NCBI RefSeq assembly: GCF_035573695.1
Contig: NZ_CP121694.1
Span: 2,084,501-2,148,500, forward strand
Length of the DNA stretch: 64,000 bases
From: Metallumcola ferriviriculae
GTDB taxonomy: Bacteria > Bacillota > JADQBR01
Direction of reading: 5' to 3'
This document shows positions 20,568 to 30,680 of this stretch, in pieces; within the stretch, counting starts at the first letter, position 1; each line of letters starts with the position of its first letter. Both the position numbers and the translations under genes were made by a program. Below the pieces are notes generated by a model, which worked only from the letters and a program-made list of their open reading frames with translations, did no database searches and was not told the DNA's origin.

Positions 20568-21581
20568 ATGACTTTACTGGCAACCGTAATAATTTTTGGT
20601 CTGTTAATTTTTATCCATGAGTTGGGGCATTTTATTGTGGCCAAAAGGGCTGGCGTCTATGTGGAGGAGTTCAGCTTAGGTATGGGCCCAAAAATTGTAA
20701 GCAGGCAAAAGGGAGAGACTCTTTATTCACTGCGTGCATTACCCATTGGCGGTTTCGTACGTATGGGAGGAATGGAATCCGACCTAGAGGTACCTGAAGG
20801 ACAGGGCTTTAATGATAAAACTGTTTTGGCCAGGATGAGTGTTATTTTTGCCGGCCCTTTGATGAACTTTATCTTAGCAGTAATTTTGTTTGTAGTAGTT
20901 TTCATGGTGTTAGGAGTACCCTCCGATGCCAATGTAGTGGGAAGGGTTCTACCTGACAAACCGGCTGCCGAGGCAGGTCTGATGGCAGGGGATAGAATTA
21001 CTGCCGTGGATGGGCAGAAGGTAACTAATTGGATGGATTTGGTTAGAATAATTCATAATAAAGCGGATCAAGAAATTTCTTTAAGTATTGTCCGTAATGG
21101 AGATGAACGCGAGTTTACTGCGGTGCCCCAGCTGGATCCTGAATATAATGTCGGTCTCATCGGCATAGAACAATCTTGGGAAAGACATGGTTTGTTTGGT
21201 GCTATTTGGCTGGGATTGGAGCAAAGTTACGAAATCACCAAACTGATTTTAGTGGGCTTTATCCAAACATTTACCGGTCAAATAGAGGCGGAAGTTTCCG
21301 GACCAGTAGGTATATATAGTTTGGTCGGGCAGGCAATGAAGTTTGGCTTCGGTACGTTGTTGAATTTTACCGCTCTTCTGAGTTTGAACTTAGGATTGAT
21401 TAATTTATTTCCCATTCCGGCCCTTGATGGCAGTAGATTGGTATTCCTGGGTTTTGAAGGATTGAGAGGCCGGCCGCTGGACCCTGATAAGGAAAACATG
21501 ATACATTTGATTGGGTTTGCGCTGTTAATGATGCTGATTATAGTAATTACCTACAATGATATTGCTAAGCTGTTGGGCTAG
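20568..21581 (+). CDS. rseP: RIP metalloprotease RseP (site-2 protease)
   Basis: 337 aa from ATG 20568; the open frame back to 20544 overlaps dxr and has no ribosome site. HELGH zinc motif in the first membrane helix (about residues 18-22), a single PDZ domain (about 110-185, AAEAGLMAGDRITAVDGQ), and the third metal ligand in LFPIPALDGSRL near 280. It cleaves membrane-bound anti-sigma factors and signal-peptide remnants. Confidence 0.94.
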   Translation: MTLLATVIIFGLLIFIHELGHFIVAKRAGVYVEEFSLGMGPKIVSRQKGETLYSLRALPIGGFVRMGGMESDLEVPEGQGFNDKTVLARMSVIFAGPLMNFILAVILFVVVFMVLGVPSDANVVGRVLPDKPAAEAGLMAGDRITAVDGQKVTNWMDLVRIIHNKADQEISLSIVRNGDEREFTAVPQLDPEYNVGLIGIEQSWERHGLFGAIWLGLEQSYEITKLILVGFIQTFTGQIEAEVSGPVGIYSLVGQAMKFGFGTLLNFTALLSLNLGLINLFPIPALDGSRLVFLGFEGLRGRPLDPDKENMIHLIGFALLMMLIIVITYNDIAKLLG

Positions 21582-21595
21582 ATAGGGGATGGGGA

Positions 21596-22714
21596 ATGTT
21601 TACACGAAGACAAACGAGAGTAATTCATCTGGGCAATGTAGCAATCGGCGGTAACCATCCAGTATCGGTTCAATCCATGACCAACACTGACACTCGGGAC
21701 ATTTCTGCGACAATTGATCAAATTCAAAAGCTGCACGATGCGGGATGTCAGATTGTAAGAGTTGCGGTTCCGGACAAAGAGGCGGCGGATGCACTTGGCC
21801 CAATAGTAAAAGCTGTGGAATTACCCATTATTGCCGATATTCATTTCAATTATCGATTAGCAATAGAAGCGATTAACCAGGGAGTTGACGGACTTCGGTT
21901 AAACCCGGGGAATATTGGTGGTGCTTTAAGAGTACGCCAGGTAATGGAGCGAGCCAGTGCTGCGGGGACCCCGATTCGCATCGGTGTTAATGCCGGCTCC
22001 TTGCAAAAAGAACATCTTAAGCAGTATGGTGGAGTAACGGCTCAAGCAATGGTTGACAGTGCCATAGAGCATATCAGACTGTTGGAACAGGAAAGATTTC
22101 ATGATATCAAGATTTCATTGAAAGCGTCTAACATACCGTTAATGGTAGAAGCTTATCAGCTTCTTTCAAAACAGGTTGATTATCCTTTCCATATCGGTGT
22201 TACTGAGGCAGGTCTGCCTGGAAGGGGCGCTGTTAAATCGGCGGTAGGTATTGGTGTTTTATTATCCCAGGGATTAGGTGATACAGTTCGGGTATCACTT
22301 ACCGGTGATCCTGTGGAAGAAGTAAAAGTAGCATTAGACATTCTGCAGGCATTGGGTCTGGCCAAGCATGGGGCAGAATTAATATCTTGTCCAACCTGTG
22401 GGCGATGTCAGCTCGATCTGCTAGCGGTAGCGCGTGAGGTTGAAGAAAGAATCAAAAATATAAAGAAACCCATTACTGTTGCAGTAATGGGCTGTGCTGT
22501 TAATGGGCCGGGGGAAGCTCGCCAGGCGGACGTGGGTATTGCCGGTGGTAAAGATGGGGGTTTAATTTTTCGCCACGGTAAGGTTGTAAAAAGGGTGCGC
22601 CAGGAGGATTTGGTTTCCCAATTGGTGAAAGAAATAGATAAGATTATAAGCGAGGAGGATAACAATGAGAGTCAGCAAACTATTGATGCCGACGCTGCGG
22701 GAAAACCCATCTGA
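21596..22714 (+). CDS. ispG: 4-hydroxy-3-methylbut-2-enyl diphosphate synthase
   Basis: 372 aa. TIM-barrel start [13 protein letters not shown], then the C-terminal [4Fe-4S] ligands in CPTCGRCQ and [10 protein letters not shown]. It converts MEcPP to HMBPP with reduced ferredoxin or flavodoxin. The last 50 bases overlap the proS coding start in another frame, so IspG carries a C-terminal tail of about 20 polar residues beyond the usual end. Confidence 0.95.
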   Translation: MFTRRQTRVIHLGNVAIGGNHPVSVQSMTNTDTRDISATIDQIQKLHDAGCQIVRVAVPDKEAADALGPIVKAVELPIIADIHFNYRLAIEAINQGVDGLRLNPGNIGGALRVRQVMERASAAGTPIRIGVNAGSLQKEHLKQYGGVTAQAMVDSAIEHIRLLEQERFHDIKISLKASNIPLMVEAYQLLSKQVDYPFHIGVTEAGLPGRGAVKSAVGIGVLLSQGLGDTVRVSLTGDPVEEVKVALDILQALGLAKHGAELISCPTCGRCQLDLLAVAREVEERIKNIKKPITVAVMGCAVNGPGEARQADVGIAGGKDGGLIFRHGKVVKRVRQEDLVSQLVKEIDKIISEEDNNESQQTIDADAAGKPI

Positions 22715-24401
22715 AGCTGAAGTAATCAGCCATCAGCTTTTGGTTAGGGCCGGCTTAATGCGTAAAGCTGCTTCCGGCATTTATACATATCTGCCTTTAG
22801 GGATGAGGGTACTTGAAAAAATTAAAGCAATTGTAAAAGAGGAAATGGACCGGTTTGGCGGGCAGGAAGTTATGCTTCCAATTATCCAGCCGGCAGAACT
22901 TTGGCAGGAATCGGGACGATGGGAAGTTTATGGGCAGGAGATGTTCCGCTTAAAAGACCGTCATGAACGGGAATTTTGTTTGGGACCTACCCATGAAGAA
23001 ATTATAACGTCTTTGGTGCGAAATGAAGTAAACTCATACAAGCAGCTGCCGATTTTACTTTATCAAATTCAGAATAAGTATCGTGATGAAAAACGACCTC
23101 GTTTTGGTCTCATGCGGGGGCGAGAATTCATTATGAAGGATTTATACTCCTTTGACCAAGACCAAACGGGATTAGAGGAAAGTTATGAGAAGATGTACAA
23201 GGCCTATACTAACGTCTTTTTGCGCTGTGGGCTTCAATTTCGTGTGGTAGAAGCAGATTCCGGTGCAATTGGCGGCAGTACCACCCATGAGTTTATGGTA
23301 TTAGCGGAAGCTGGCGAAGCCCAAGTGGTCTATTGCCAAAAATGTGATTATGCAGCTAATGTGGAAAAAGCAGAAGCCGTACCGGATAAAATTGTAGTGG
23401 GAACCGAAAGTGAAATCCAATTAGTGCATACGCCTAATGTTCGTACCATTGAAGAGGTGGCCGGTCATTTAGGTGTAGCTAAAAAGCAGCTTATTAAGAC
23501 ATTGTTTTATAAGGCAGATGACCAAATGGTAGCAGTGTTGGTTAGGGGTGACCGAGAGGTTAATGATATTAAAGTGCAAAACCATCTCAGGTGTGTTCAG
23601 CTGGAATTAGCCCAACCGGAGGATGTAGAGCGTATGGCAGGGTGCTCTGTGGGGTTTGTAGGACCTGTGGGTTTAGAAATAAAAATATTGGCGGACCAAG
23701 AAGTAGCATTCATTAAAAGTGCGGTAACAGGAGCCAATAAGAACGACTATCATTATACTGGAGTTAGCCTAAACCGGGACTTTAAGGTTGATGATTTTAC
23801 GGACCTGCGTATGGTACAATCCGGTGAACCATGCCCACAGTGTGACAGCAGTCTAGAAAGTGCCAGGGGCATTGAGGTTGGCCAAATATTTCAGTTAGGT
23901 GAAAAATACAGCCAATCATTAAATGCAAAGTATACCGATGAGAATGGTGATGAAAAGTTTTTTGTGATGGGTTGTTATGGAATTGGAGTCAGCCGCACTA
24001 TAGCTGCAGCAATTGAACAGAACTACGATCAAAATGGTATTATCTGGCCTATTACCCTAGCACCGGCACATGTGGTGATTATACCTGTATCCACCAAAGA
24101 AGATGAACAGGTTAAGGAGGCAGAGGCACTCTATCGGCAGTGCTTAGAAGCAGGTATTGAAGCCGTTTTGGATGACCGAAATGAAAGGGCCGGAGTTAAG
24201 TTCAAAGATGCTGATCTGGTCGGGTATCCTATACGGGTTACGGTAGGTAAAAAGACCATTCAGGATAATTCCGTCGACATTAAATTGCGCCATTCAGGTG
24301 CTGAAGAGGCTGTGAATAAAAATCTTGCAGTGACAAAAATCACGGAGGTCGTTCGTGATCTAATCAAAAGTTGTCAGCCTAAGTATCTGGGTAATTCATA
24401 A
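22665..24401 (+). CDS. proS: proline--tRNA ligase, bacterial type
   Basis: 578 aa. Class II synthetase: motif 1 around [16 protein letters not shown], motif 2 [20 protein letters not shown], motif 3 [13 protein letters not shown]. The 240-390 insert is the YbaK-like editing domain that clears misacylated Ala-tRNA. GAGGAGG eight bases before ATG 22665 sets the start, inside the ispG reading frame. No T-box leader is visible, consistent with its place inside the operon. Confidence 0.96.
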   Translation: MRVSKLLMPTLRENPSEAEVISHQLLVRAGLMRKAASGIYTYLPLGMRVLEKIKAIVKEEMDRFGGQEVMLPIIQPAELWQESGRWEVYGQEMFRLKDRHEREFCLGPTHEEIITSLVRNEVNSYKQLPILLYQIQNKYRDEKRPRFGLMRGREFIMKDLYSFDQDQTGLEESYEKMYKAYTNVFLRCGLQFRVVEADSGAIGGSTTHEFMVLAEAGEAQVVYCQKCDYAANVEKAEAVPDKIVVGTESEIQLVHTPNVRTIEEVAGHLGVAKKQLIKTLFYKADDQMVAVLVRGDREVNDIKVQNHLRCVQLELAQPEDVERMAGCSVGFVGPVGLEIKILADQEVAFIKSAVTGANKNDYHYTGVSLNRDFKVDDFTDLRMVQSGEPCPQCDSSLESARGIEVGQIFQLGEKYSQSLNAKYTDENGDEKFFVMGCYGIGVSRTIAAAIEQNYDQNGIIWPITLAPAHVVIIPVSTKEDEQVKEAEALYRQCLEAGIEAVLDDRNERAGVKFKDADLVGYPIRVTVGKKTIQDNSVDIKLRHSGAEEAVNKNLAVTKITEVVRDLIKSCQPKYLGNS

Positions 24402-24452
24402 TAATGCTCCGGCGGCATAGTATGTAAGGGTTGTCTTGCGAGGGGTGAAAGT

Positions 24453-25085
24453 ATGAAAGTTTCTGTAGTGATACCAGCGTATAATGAAGAGAAAACTATT
24501 GGGGATGTGGTCAGTAGTGCAGTTTTGATTCCCTTAGTTACTGAAGTGATTGTCGTCGACGATGGGTCTGAAGATAATACTGCTATCGAGGCAACCAATG
24601 CCGGCGCCAGGGTAATTTCACTATCTAATAACCTTGGCAAAGGCGGCGCTATGATGGTGGGAGTAAAGCATTCTCTCAATAGTATTCTATTATTTTTAGA
24701 TGCAGATTTGATAGGCCTAACTCAAAAGCATGTCACCGACCTTATTCTTCCTGTTTGTCGGGGCGCTATGGATATGACAGTTGGAGTTTTTGGGCATGGC
24801 CGCTTTGCTACAGACTTGGCGCAGTTTTTTGCGCCATTTTTATCCGGCCAGAGGGCAGTAAGACGTGAGATAATTGAAAAGATTAGCGATCTGGAAGTAA
24901 CACGCTTTGGTGTGGAGATCGCACTTACCAGATACGCTTCGGAAAACAACCTCCGGGTGCAGGAAGTGGAACTTAAAGACTTGACCCATGTCATGAAAGA
25001 AGAAAAATTAGGAATGGTAAAGGGTCTTCTAGCTCGGCTAAAAATGTATTGGGAAATCGCCCAATATGTTAAAAAGGGGTCCTAA
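24453..25085 (+). CDS. family 2 glycosyltransferase
   Basis: 210 aa, a compact GT-A fold: VSVVIPAYNEEKTIGDVV, the VVDDGSEDNT nucleotide-sugar site, and the DXD-like FLDADL near residue 85. No membrane helix is evident, so it is probably cytosolic or peripheral. It resembles the short dolichyl-phosphate-mannose-synthase or glucosyl-phosphoglycerate-synthase type enzymes. The acceptor is unknown; neighbouring isoprenoid genes make a polyprenyl-phosphate acceptor plausible. Confidence 0.8.
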   Translation: MKVSVVIPAYNEEKTIGDVVSSAVLIPLVTEVIVVDDGSEDNTAIEATNAGARVISLSNNLGKGGAMMVGVKHSLNSILLFLDADLIGLTQKHVTDLILPVCRGAMDMTVGVFGHGRFATDLAQFFAPFLSGQRAVRREIIEKISDLEVTRFGVEIALTRYASENNLRVQEVELKDLTHVMKEEKLGMVKGLLARLKMYWEIAQYVKKGS

Positions 25086-25127
25086 ACAAAGATACCGGCC
25101 GGAATTTGTCTCAAAGGAGGAAGAGTT

Positions 25128-28100
25128 GTGGGAGTCGAATTGCAAGCTTCTTCGGACCGGTCCTGGGTCAGCAAGCTTCAAGAGATGTTGGCCCTGCCTG
25201 ATCATTTATTACAAGTGTTATATCAAGGGAAATTATCCGAAGTAACAGTAAACAAAAAAAGATGTTTATGGCGGATTGCTCTCCAGTTCGATGAATTGGT
25301 TTCTCAGCAGGCGATTAACAGTCTAACTGAACTAATGAAGGACAGCTTGGGTTTTCAGGTTTCCATTAGCGTCGATTACCAGTTAGATGATATCTCTTTA
25401 TCCCAGTTGTGTGACCGCTGGGATTTACTAATGGAGACAGTATGCCATCAGTTTCCCATGGTGAACAGTTGGTCAAAGGAGTTCCGTCCTGAAGTCAAAG
25501 GAAATACGCTTTATTTAGGGCTGGACAAGACCATCGGTATTGAATACCTGCTGCAAAAAGATTTTCCTGCTATGTTAGGGGAATGGCTGAAGGGGCTGCT
25601 TAAGACTGATGTCAGTGTGGAACTTATTCAAACTGACACAGAAGCGGTAGATACCAATAAATTAAAAGAAACTTACCTTTCAAAAGTAGAGGTTACTGTT
25701 CCTCCTCCCACCGGTAATAACGGAAAGGCGGGTCATAAGAGGCAGAAAAACAGTACTGCACCTGGGGTGATCAAAGGCAAAAGCATCAGCGAAGGAAAGA
25801 AAGCAATTACCATTAACCAGATAAAAGATGAGGAAAAAGAAGTGGTGGTTTCTGGCAGAATATTTTCAGCTGATATTCGGCAATTGAAGAGTGAACGCCA
25901 ACTAATAATGTTTAATATTACTGATGGCACGGACTCTATTACTGTTAAAGCATTCGCGGAAAAAGATGAACAATGGTGTGAAAGTATTAAAAAGGATACG
26001 TGGGTAAAAGTCCGCGGTTCTGTTCAATATGACAAATATACCCAAGAACTAACACTGTTTTGCTACGACATTAATGTTGCTGAAGCTATAGTTCGGGAAG
26101 ACAATGCTGATAAGAAAAGAGTGGAACTTCATCTACATACCAAAATGAGTTCCTTGGATGCGGTGACCGACATTGACGCAGTTATAGCTAGAGCCGCCAA
26201 ATGGGGTCACCCCGCCGTGGCAATTACTGACCACGGGGTAGTACAAGCATTTCCTGAAGCTTTTGATTCAGGGAAAAAGCATGGTATAAAAATTATCTAT
26301 GGTGTTGAGGGTTACCTGGTTAATGATGATTGGCGTAAAGACAATAATTCGCCACGATATCATATAATTATTTTGGTTAAAACCAAGCAGGGTCTAGAAA
26401 ACCTGTATAAAATAGTGTCGCATTCGCATCTATATCATTTTTATCGAAAGCCGTTATTACGACGTAGTTTAGTGAATGAGCATCGTCAAGGTCTCCTTTT
26501 AGGTACCGCGTGCGAAGCGGGGGAATTAATACAAGGCTATCTAAATGGAGCAGAAGAGAATGAATTGTTAGAAATTGCCCGATGGTACGATTATATTGAA
26601 ATTCAGCCAGACGGAAACAATTTATTCTTAATCCGTCTGGGTAAAGTGTCCGATCAGGAAGACCTGCATCGGCTGAATCAATCTCTGGTGCGCATTGGCA
26701 GGGAATTAGATAAACCGGTAGTTGCCACCGGGGATGTTCATTTCCTTGACCCTGGACATAATATTTATCGAAAAATACTAATGAGCGGTCAAGGCTATGA
26801 CGATTCAGAACAACCGCCGCTTTACTTTCATACCACGGAAGAAATGTTGAATGAGTTCGGTTATCTAGGAGAAGAAGTCGCTCATCAAGTGGTAATTGAT
26901 ACACCACGGGCTATTGCAGAGAGCATAAAGGAATTACGCCCCATCCCTGAAAACCTTCACCCACCTGAAATACCTGGGGCTGACAAAGAAATTGTAGGTA
27001 TGGCTACAAGCCAAGCTTTAAAAATTTACGGAGATCCTTTACCGGACTTGGTTAAAGCTAGGTTAGATAAGGAACTAAACGCCATCATCAGCAATGAATT
27101 TGCCGTATTATATCTAATTGCACATAAGTTAGTCAAGAAATCAAATGAGGATGGTTATCTTGTCGGTTCTCGGGGGTCAGTAGGTTCTTCATTTGTTGCT
27201 ACCATGACCGGTATAACAGAGGTGAATCCGTTACCACCCTATTACTTATGCCAACACTGCGGTTACACAGAGTTTATCGAGGATGGTTCAGTCAATTCGG
27301 GTGTGGACCTGCCGGACAAAGATTGCCCAAAATGTGATTCGACCCTGAGCAAAGATGGTCACGACATTCCTTTTGAAGTATTTTTGGGCTTCAAGGGCGA
27401 CAAAGTGCCTGATATTGATTTGAATTTTTCCGGTGAATATCAGCCAAGAGCCCATCGATTTACTGAAGAACTTTTTGGCAAGGATTTTGTATTCCGTGCG
27501 GGTACCATTGCCACAGTTGCTGAAAGAACAGCTTTTGGTTTCGTAAAGAATTACTTTAATGAAAGAGAACAAATGGCAAAAACGGCAGAGATTAATAGAC
27601 TGGTGCAGGGGATTACCGGAGTTAAGCGTACTACCGGCCAGCACCCCGGCGGTTTAATGGTGGTACCACAGAATTTGGATATTCATAAGTTCAGCCCCAT
27701 TCAACGCCCGGCAAATGATACTTCGTCGCAAATTGTAACGACACATTTCGATTATCATGCCATCAGCAGCAGATTGGTGAAGCTGGATATTTTAGGTCAC
27801 GATGACCCTACTGCCATTAAAATGCTTGAGGATTTAACCGGGGTAGATGCCAAGAAAGTTCCATTGGACGAGCATAAAACAATGTCTTTGTTTTCCGGTG
27901 TTTCAGCATTAAATGTTACACCGACCGAGATCCGTTCTGACGTTGGGACATATGGGATTCCCGAGTTTGGCACTCGCTTCGTTCGGCAGATGTTATTGGA
28001 TACTAAACCGAAGAAGTTCTCCGATTTGGTTCGAATTAGCGGACTCTCTCACGGTACAGATGTGTGGTTAAATAATGCACAAGAAATAATCCGGGGGGGG

Positions 28101-28829
28101 AAGGCCACTATTTCTCAGGTAATTTCAACCCGTGACGACATTATGGTTTTTCTTATTTACAAAGGAATGCCCTCGGATTTAAGTTTTAAGATAATGGAGG
28201 ATGTCCGTAAAGGACGGGGTCTCAAGGCTGAATACGTGGAAAAGATGAGGGAGTGTAATGTCCCCAGCTGGTACATAGATTCCTGCAACAAGATTAAATA
28301 CATGTTTCCCAAAGCACATGCAGTGGCTTACGTAACCATGGCTTATAGAATTGCTTATTTTAAGGTGTATTATCCGCAGGCATTTTATGCGACATTTTTT
28401 ACGGTGAGAGCTGATCAATTTGATGCTCAGCTCATTGTTCAAGGTCGGGAAAGAGTTGTTAAAGAGATTGAAGCACTAGAAGCTAAAGGTAATACTTTAT
28501 CCCAAAAGGAGAAAGGCTTACTGACTATCCTAGAAGTTGCCTTGGAAATGTTTAGCCGTGGGATCCGTTTGCTGCATGTTAACCTAGAAAAGTCATCTGC
28601 TGAAGAGTTTCTCATTGATACAGAAGGTATTCTACCACCATTTGCCGCCTTACAGGGAGTGGGTGGGCAAGTGGCTGCTAATATAGTCAATGCTCGCCAA
28701 CAGCGCCATTTTACTTCTGTGGAGGATTTACGTTTTAGAGGTAAGGTCTCCACAGCTGTGATAGAAATTCTCAGCCAACACGAAGTAGTTAAACATCTGC
28801 CGGCGTCGGACCAGATAGCCTTATTCTAG
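25128..28829 (+). CDS. polC: DNA polymerase III alpha subunit PolC, lacking the exonuclease domain
   Basis: 1233 aa, GTG start after AAAGGAGGAAGAG. Order: N-terminal domain (1-190), OB fold (about 230-325), PHP domain beginning VELHLHTKMSSLDAVT (His335, His337), polymerase palm with catalytic PDIDLNFSGE (Asp762, Asp764), a C4 zinc finger before it (CQHCGY...CPKC, about 708-735) and the C-terminal HhH region. In Bacillus PolC (about 1437 aa) a DnaQ-like 3'-5' exonuclease with a DVETTG motif is inserted in the PHP domain after the YGVE segment. Here YGVEGYLVNDDWRKDNNSP (391-409) runs directly into RYHIIILVK, and no exonuclease motif exists. It is otherwise complete and is the likely main replicase. 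Confidence 0.93.
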   Translation: MGVELQASSDRSWVSKLQEMLALPDHLLQVLYQGKLSEVTVNKKRCLWRIALQFDELVSQQAINSLTELMKDSLGFQVSISVDYQLDDISLSQLCDRWDLLMETVCHQFPMVNSWSKEFRPEVKGNTLYLGLDKTIGIEYLLQKDFPAMLGEWLKGLLKTDVSVELIQTDTEAVDTNKLKETYLSKVEVTVPPPTGNNGKAGHKRQKNSTAPGVIKGKSISEGKKAITINQIKDEEKEVVVSGRIFSADIRQLKSERQLIMFNITDGTDSITVKAFAEKDEQWCESIKKDTWVKVRGSVQYDKYTQELTLFCYDINVAEAIVREDNADKKRVELHLHTKMSSLDAVTDIDAVIARAAKWGHPAVAITDHGVVQAFPEAFDSGKKHGIKIIYGVEGYLVNDDWRKDNNSPRYHIIILVKTKQGLENLYKIVSHSHLYHFYRKPLLRRSLVNEHRQGLLLGTACEAGELIQGYLNGAEENELLEIARWYDYIEIQPDGNNLFLIRLGKVSDQEDLHRLNQSLVRIGRELDKPVVATGDVHFLDPGHNIYRKILMSGQGYDDSEQPPLYFHTTEEMLNEFGYLGEEVAHQVVIDTPRAIAESIKELRPIPENLHPPEIPGADKEIVGMATSQALKIYGDPLPDLVKARLDKELNAIISNEFAVLYLIAHKLVKKSNEDGYLVGSRGSVGSSFVATMTGITEVNPLPPYYLCQHCGYTEFIEDGSVNSGVDLPDKDCPKCDSTLSKDGHDIPFEVFLGFKGDKVPDIDLNFSGEYQPRAHRFTEELFGKDFVFRAGTIATVAERTAFGFVKNYFNEREQMAKTAEINRLVQGITGVKRTTGQHPGGLMVVPQNLDIHKFSPIQRPANDTSSQIVTTHFDYHAISSRLVKLDILGHDDPTAIKMLEDLTGVDAKKVPLDEHKTMSLFSGVSALNVTPTEIRSDVGTYGIPEFGTRFVRQMLLDTKPKKFSDLVRISGLSHGTDVWLNNAQEIIRGGKATISQVISTRDDIMVFLIYKGMPSDLSFKIMEDVRKGRGLKAEYVEKMRECNVPSWYIDSCNKIKYMFPKAHAVAYVTMAYRIAYFKVYYPQAFYATFFTVRADQFDAQLIVQGRERVVKEIEALEAKGNTLSQKEKGLLTILEVALEMFSRGIRLLHVNLEKSSAEEFLIDTEGILPPFAALQGVGGQVAANIVNARQQRHFTSVEDLRFRGKVSTAVIEILSQHEVVKHLPASDQIALF

Positions 28830-28854
28830 TAAGTTGAGAAGGATTACACTGTAC

Positions 28855-28883
28855 TTGTAACCGTTTGGTTTGTATGGTATACT
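28855..28883 (+). promoter_or_regulatory. putative promoter of the rimP-nusA-infB operon
   Basis: TTGTAA (28855-28860), 17-base spacer, TATACT (28878-28883). It lies just upstream of the leader hairpin at 28905. Confidence 0.55.
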
Positions 28884-28904
28884 TAGCCATATGAGACTTT
28901 TGCC

Positions 28905-28934
28905 GAAAGAGTGGGTATTCCCACTCTTTCATTT
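28905..28934 (+). promoter_or_regulatory. leader hairpin upstream of rimP
   Basis: An 11-bp perfect stem, GAAAGAGTGGG (28905-28915) and CCCACTCTTTC (28920-28930), with a TATT loop, then ATTTATACTG. It stands about 20 bases after the -10 element and 140 bases before rimP, so it would be at the 5' end of the transcript. It may act as an attenuator or stabilise the leader; as the T-tract is poor it is not a plain terminator for polC. Confidence 0.55.
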
Positions 28935-29074
28935 ATACTGTTGTCATTTAATGGAACAATTACTTATGATTTACCACAAGCTTGGATAAAATATTTGCAA
29001 CGTTAGAATCAAACATACAGAAATTTATCACATATGATATTACTAAACACCGACAATGTTGGGAGGATTAAGTA
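28935..29074 (+). other. rimP untranslated leader
   Basis: AT-rich leader of about 140 bases after the hairpin. No second strong stem or reading frame was recognised before GGGAGGATTAAGTA and the rimP ATG. Confidence 0.4.
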
Positions 29075-29533
29075 ATGGCAGGTAAAGTGGAGAAACAAGT
29101 TGAAGATGTTGTAGAAAGAGTTATTAAAGGGACTGATTATGAGTTAGTTGAGGTGGAATACCAAAAGGAAGGCGCTGATTGGTATTTGCGAGTTTACATA
29201 GACCACCCTGAGGGAATTGTGTTGGACCAATGTGAGAAACTTAGCAGGGAAATAAGTACTATTTTGGATAAAGAGGATCCGATACCCAATAGTTATATTT
29301 TAGAGGTATCTTCCCCGGGTATTGAACGGCCTTTAAAAAAGGATGAGGATTTCCATAGGTTCGCGGGATACAGGGTCTCTGCAAGTACATATACTCCGAT
29401 AGAAGGAAAAAAGTCTTTTCAGGGAACGCTTTTAGGTTTAGAAGCTAATGTGGTAGCTATTCAGGATGGCGGCGATAAGTGGATGATTCCCAGGGAAAAG
29501 ATTTCTATGATACATTTATCTGTAGATTTGTAA
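29075..29533 (+). CDS. rimP: ribosome maturation factor RimP
   Basis: 152 aa. N-terminal domain with YELVEVEYQKEGADWYLRVYID, linker EVSSPGIERPL, and a C-terminal SH3-like domain. Needed for 30S assembly. It heads the rimP-nusA-ylxR-ylxQ-infB-rbfA operon. Confidence 0.95.
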   Translation: MAGKVEKQVEDVVERVIKGTDYELVEVEYQKEGADWYLRVYIDHPEGIVLDQCEKLSREISTILDKEDPIPNSYILEVSSPGIERPLKKDEDFHRFAGYRVSASTYTPIEGKKSFQGTLLGLEANVVAIQDGGDKWMIPREKISMIHLSVDL

Positions 29534-29546
29534 GGAGGTTTAAAAA

Positions 29547-30680
29547 ATGAATACGGACTTTATTGATGCGATTCATGAGTTGGAAAAATCTAAAGGGGTG
29601 TCCTCAGAAGTGCTGTTTGATGCAATAGAAGCGGCACTTATTTCTGCTTACAACAAAAACTTTGGCTCTAAAAGAAATGTACGTACGGTCATTGACCGTG
29701 AAACCGGAGAGATAACGGTATATAGTTGTAAGACTGTAGTTGAGCAGGTTGAGGATGACAGGACTGATATTTCGTTCGAAGCGGCACAAAAAGCTAACCC
29801 CAACTATGAGTTGGGCGACATAGTAGAAGAAGAAGTTACCCCCCGTGATTTTGGAAGAATTGCCGCCCAGACTGCAAAGCAGGTAGTTGTGCAACGTATC
29901 AGGGAAGCTGAGCGGGGGGTTATCTTTGACGAATATGTTAGCCGGGAAGATGAAATTGTCACTGGTTTAGTACAGAGAATTGAAGGTAAAACCGTCTATG
30001 TCGATTTAGGTAAGACGGAAGCGGTACTGCCGCCCACGGAGCAGATTGCCAATGAAGCATATAAACATGGTAACCGAATAAAAAGTTACATCTTAGAGGT
30101 AAAGAAGACAACTAAAGGACCTCAAATTATCGTGTCCAGAACGCACCCTGGTCTTTTAAAAAGGTTGTTTGAATTAGAGGTGCCGGAAATTCATGATGGT
30201 GTAGTGGAGGTTAAGTCTATTTCCCGGGAGGCGGGCAGCCGTTCCAAATTAGCTGTCTCTTCGGTAGATGATAATGTAGACCCGGTAGGAGCCTGTGTAG
30301 GCCCAAAAGGTATGCGCGTACAAAGCATTGTCAATGAACTGAATGGAGAGAAAATTGACATAGTTCGATGGAGTGATGATCCGGCGGTTTTTGTAGCTAA
30401 CGCACTTAGCCCGTCCAAGGTTGTTTCTGTTAACGTGGATGAAGGAACAAAAATTGCCCAAGTGGTTGTTCCGGATTACCAACTTTCCTTAGCTATTGGT
30501 AAGGAAGGTCAAAATGCCCGCCTAGCTGCTAAGCTGACTGCTTGGAAGATTGATATAAAGAGTGAAAGCCAAGTTAAACCGCAAGAACCTGACAAATCAA
30601 AGTTAGATGCTGAAGAAGGTGTTTTACAGGAAGCAGTTAACGTGGATACTGCCGGAACGGCAGAACCTAAGGAGGACTAA
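29547..30680 (+). CDS. nusA: transcription termination/antitermination protein NusA
   Basis: 377 aa, the short Bacillota form without the C-terminal acidic repeats of the proteobacterial protein. N-terminal RNA polymerase-binding domain (1-130), S1 domain (about 135-200, VTGLVQRIEGKTVYVDLG), then two KH domains (SVDDNVDPVGACVGPKGMRVQ and the LAIGKEGQNARLAAKL segment). AAGGAGG precedes ATG. The stop overlaps the ylxR start. Confidence 0.96.
   Translation: MNTDFIDAIHELEKSKGVSSEVLFDAIEAALISAYNKNFGSKRNVRTVIDRETGEITVYSCKTVVEQVEDDRTDISFEAAQKANPNYELGDIVEEEVTPRDFGRIAAQTAKQVVVQRIREAERGVIFDEYVSREDEIVTGLVQRIEGKTVYVDLGKTEAVLPPTEQIANEAYKHGNRIKSYILEVKKTTKGPQIIVSRTHPGLLKRLFELEVPEIHDGVVEVKSISREAGSRSKLAVSSVDDNVDPVGACVGPKGMRVQSIVNELNGEKIDIVRWSDDPAVFVANALSPSKVVSVNVDEGTKIAQVVVPDYQLSLAIGKEGQNARLAAKLTAWKIDIKSESQVKPQEPDKSKLDAEEGVLQEAVNVDTAGTAEPKED

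Noticed and set aside
22600-22665. T-box leader for proS
   Set aside because: proS starts inside ispG; there is no leader space, specifier hairpin or terminator.
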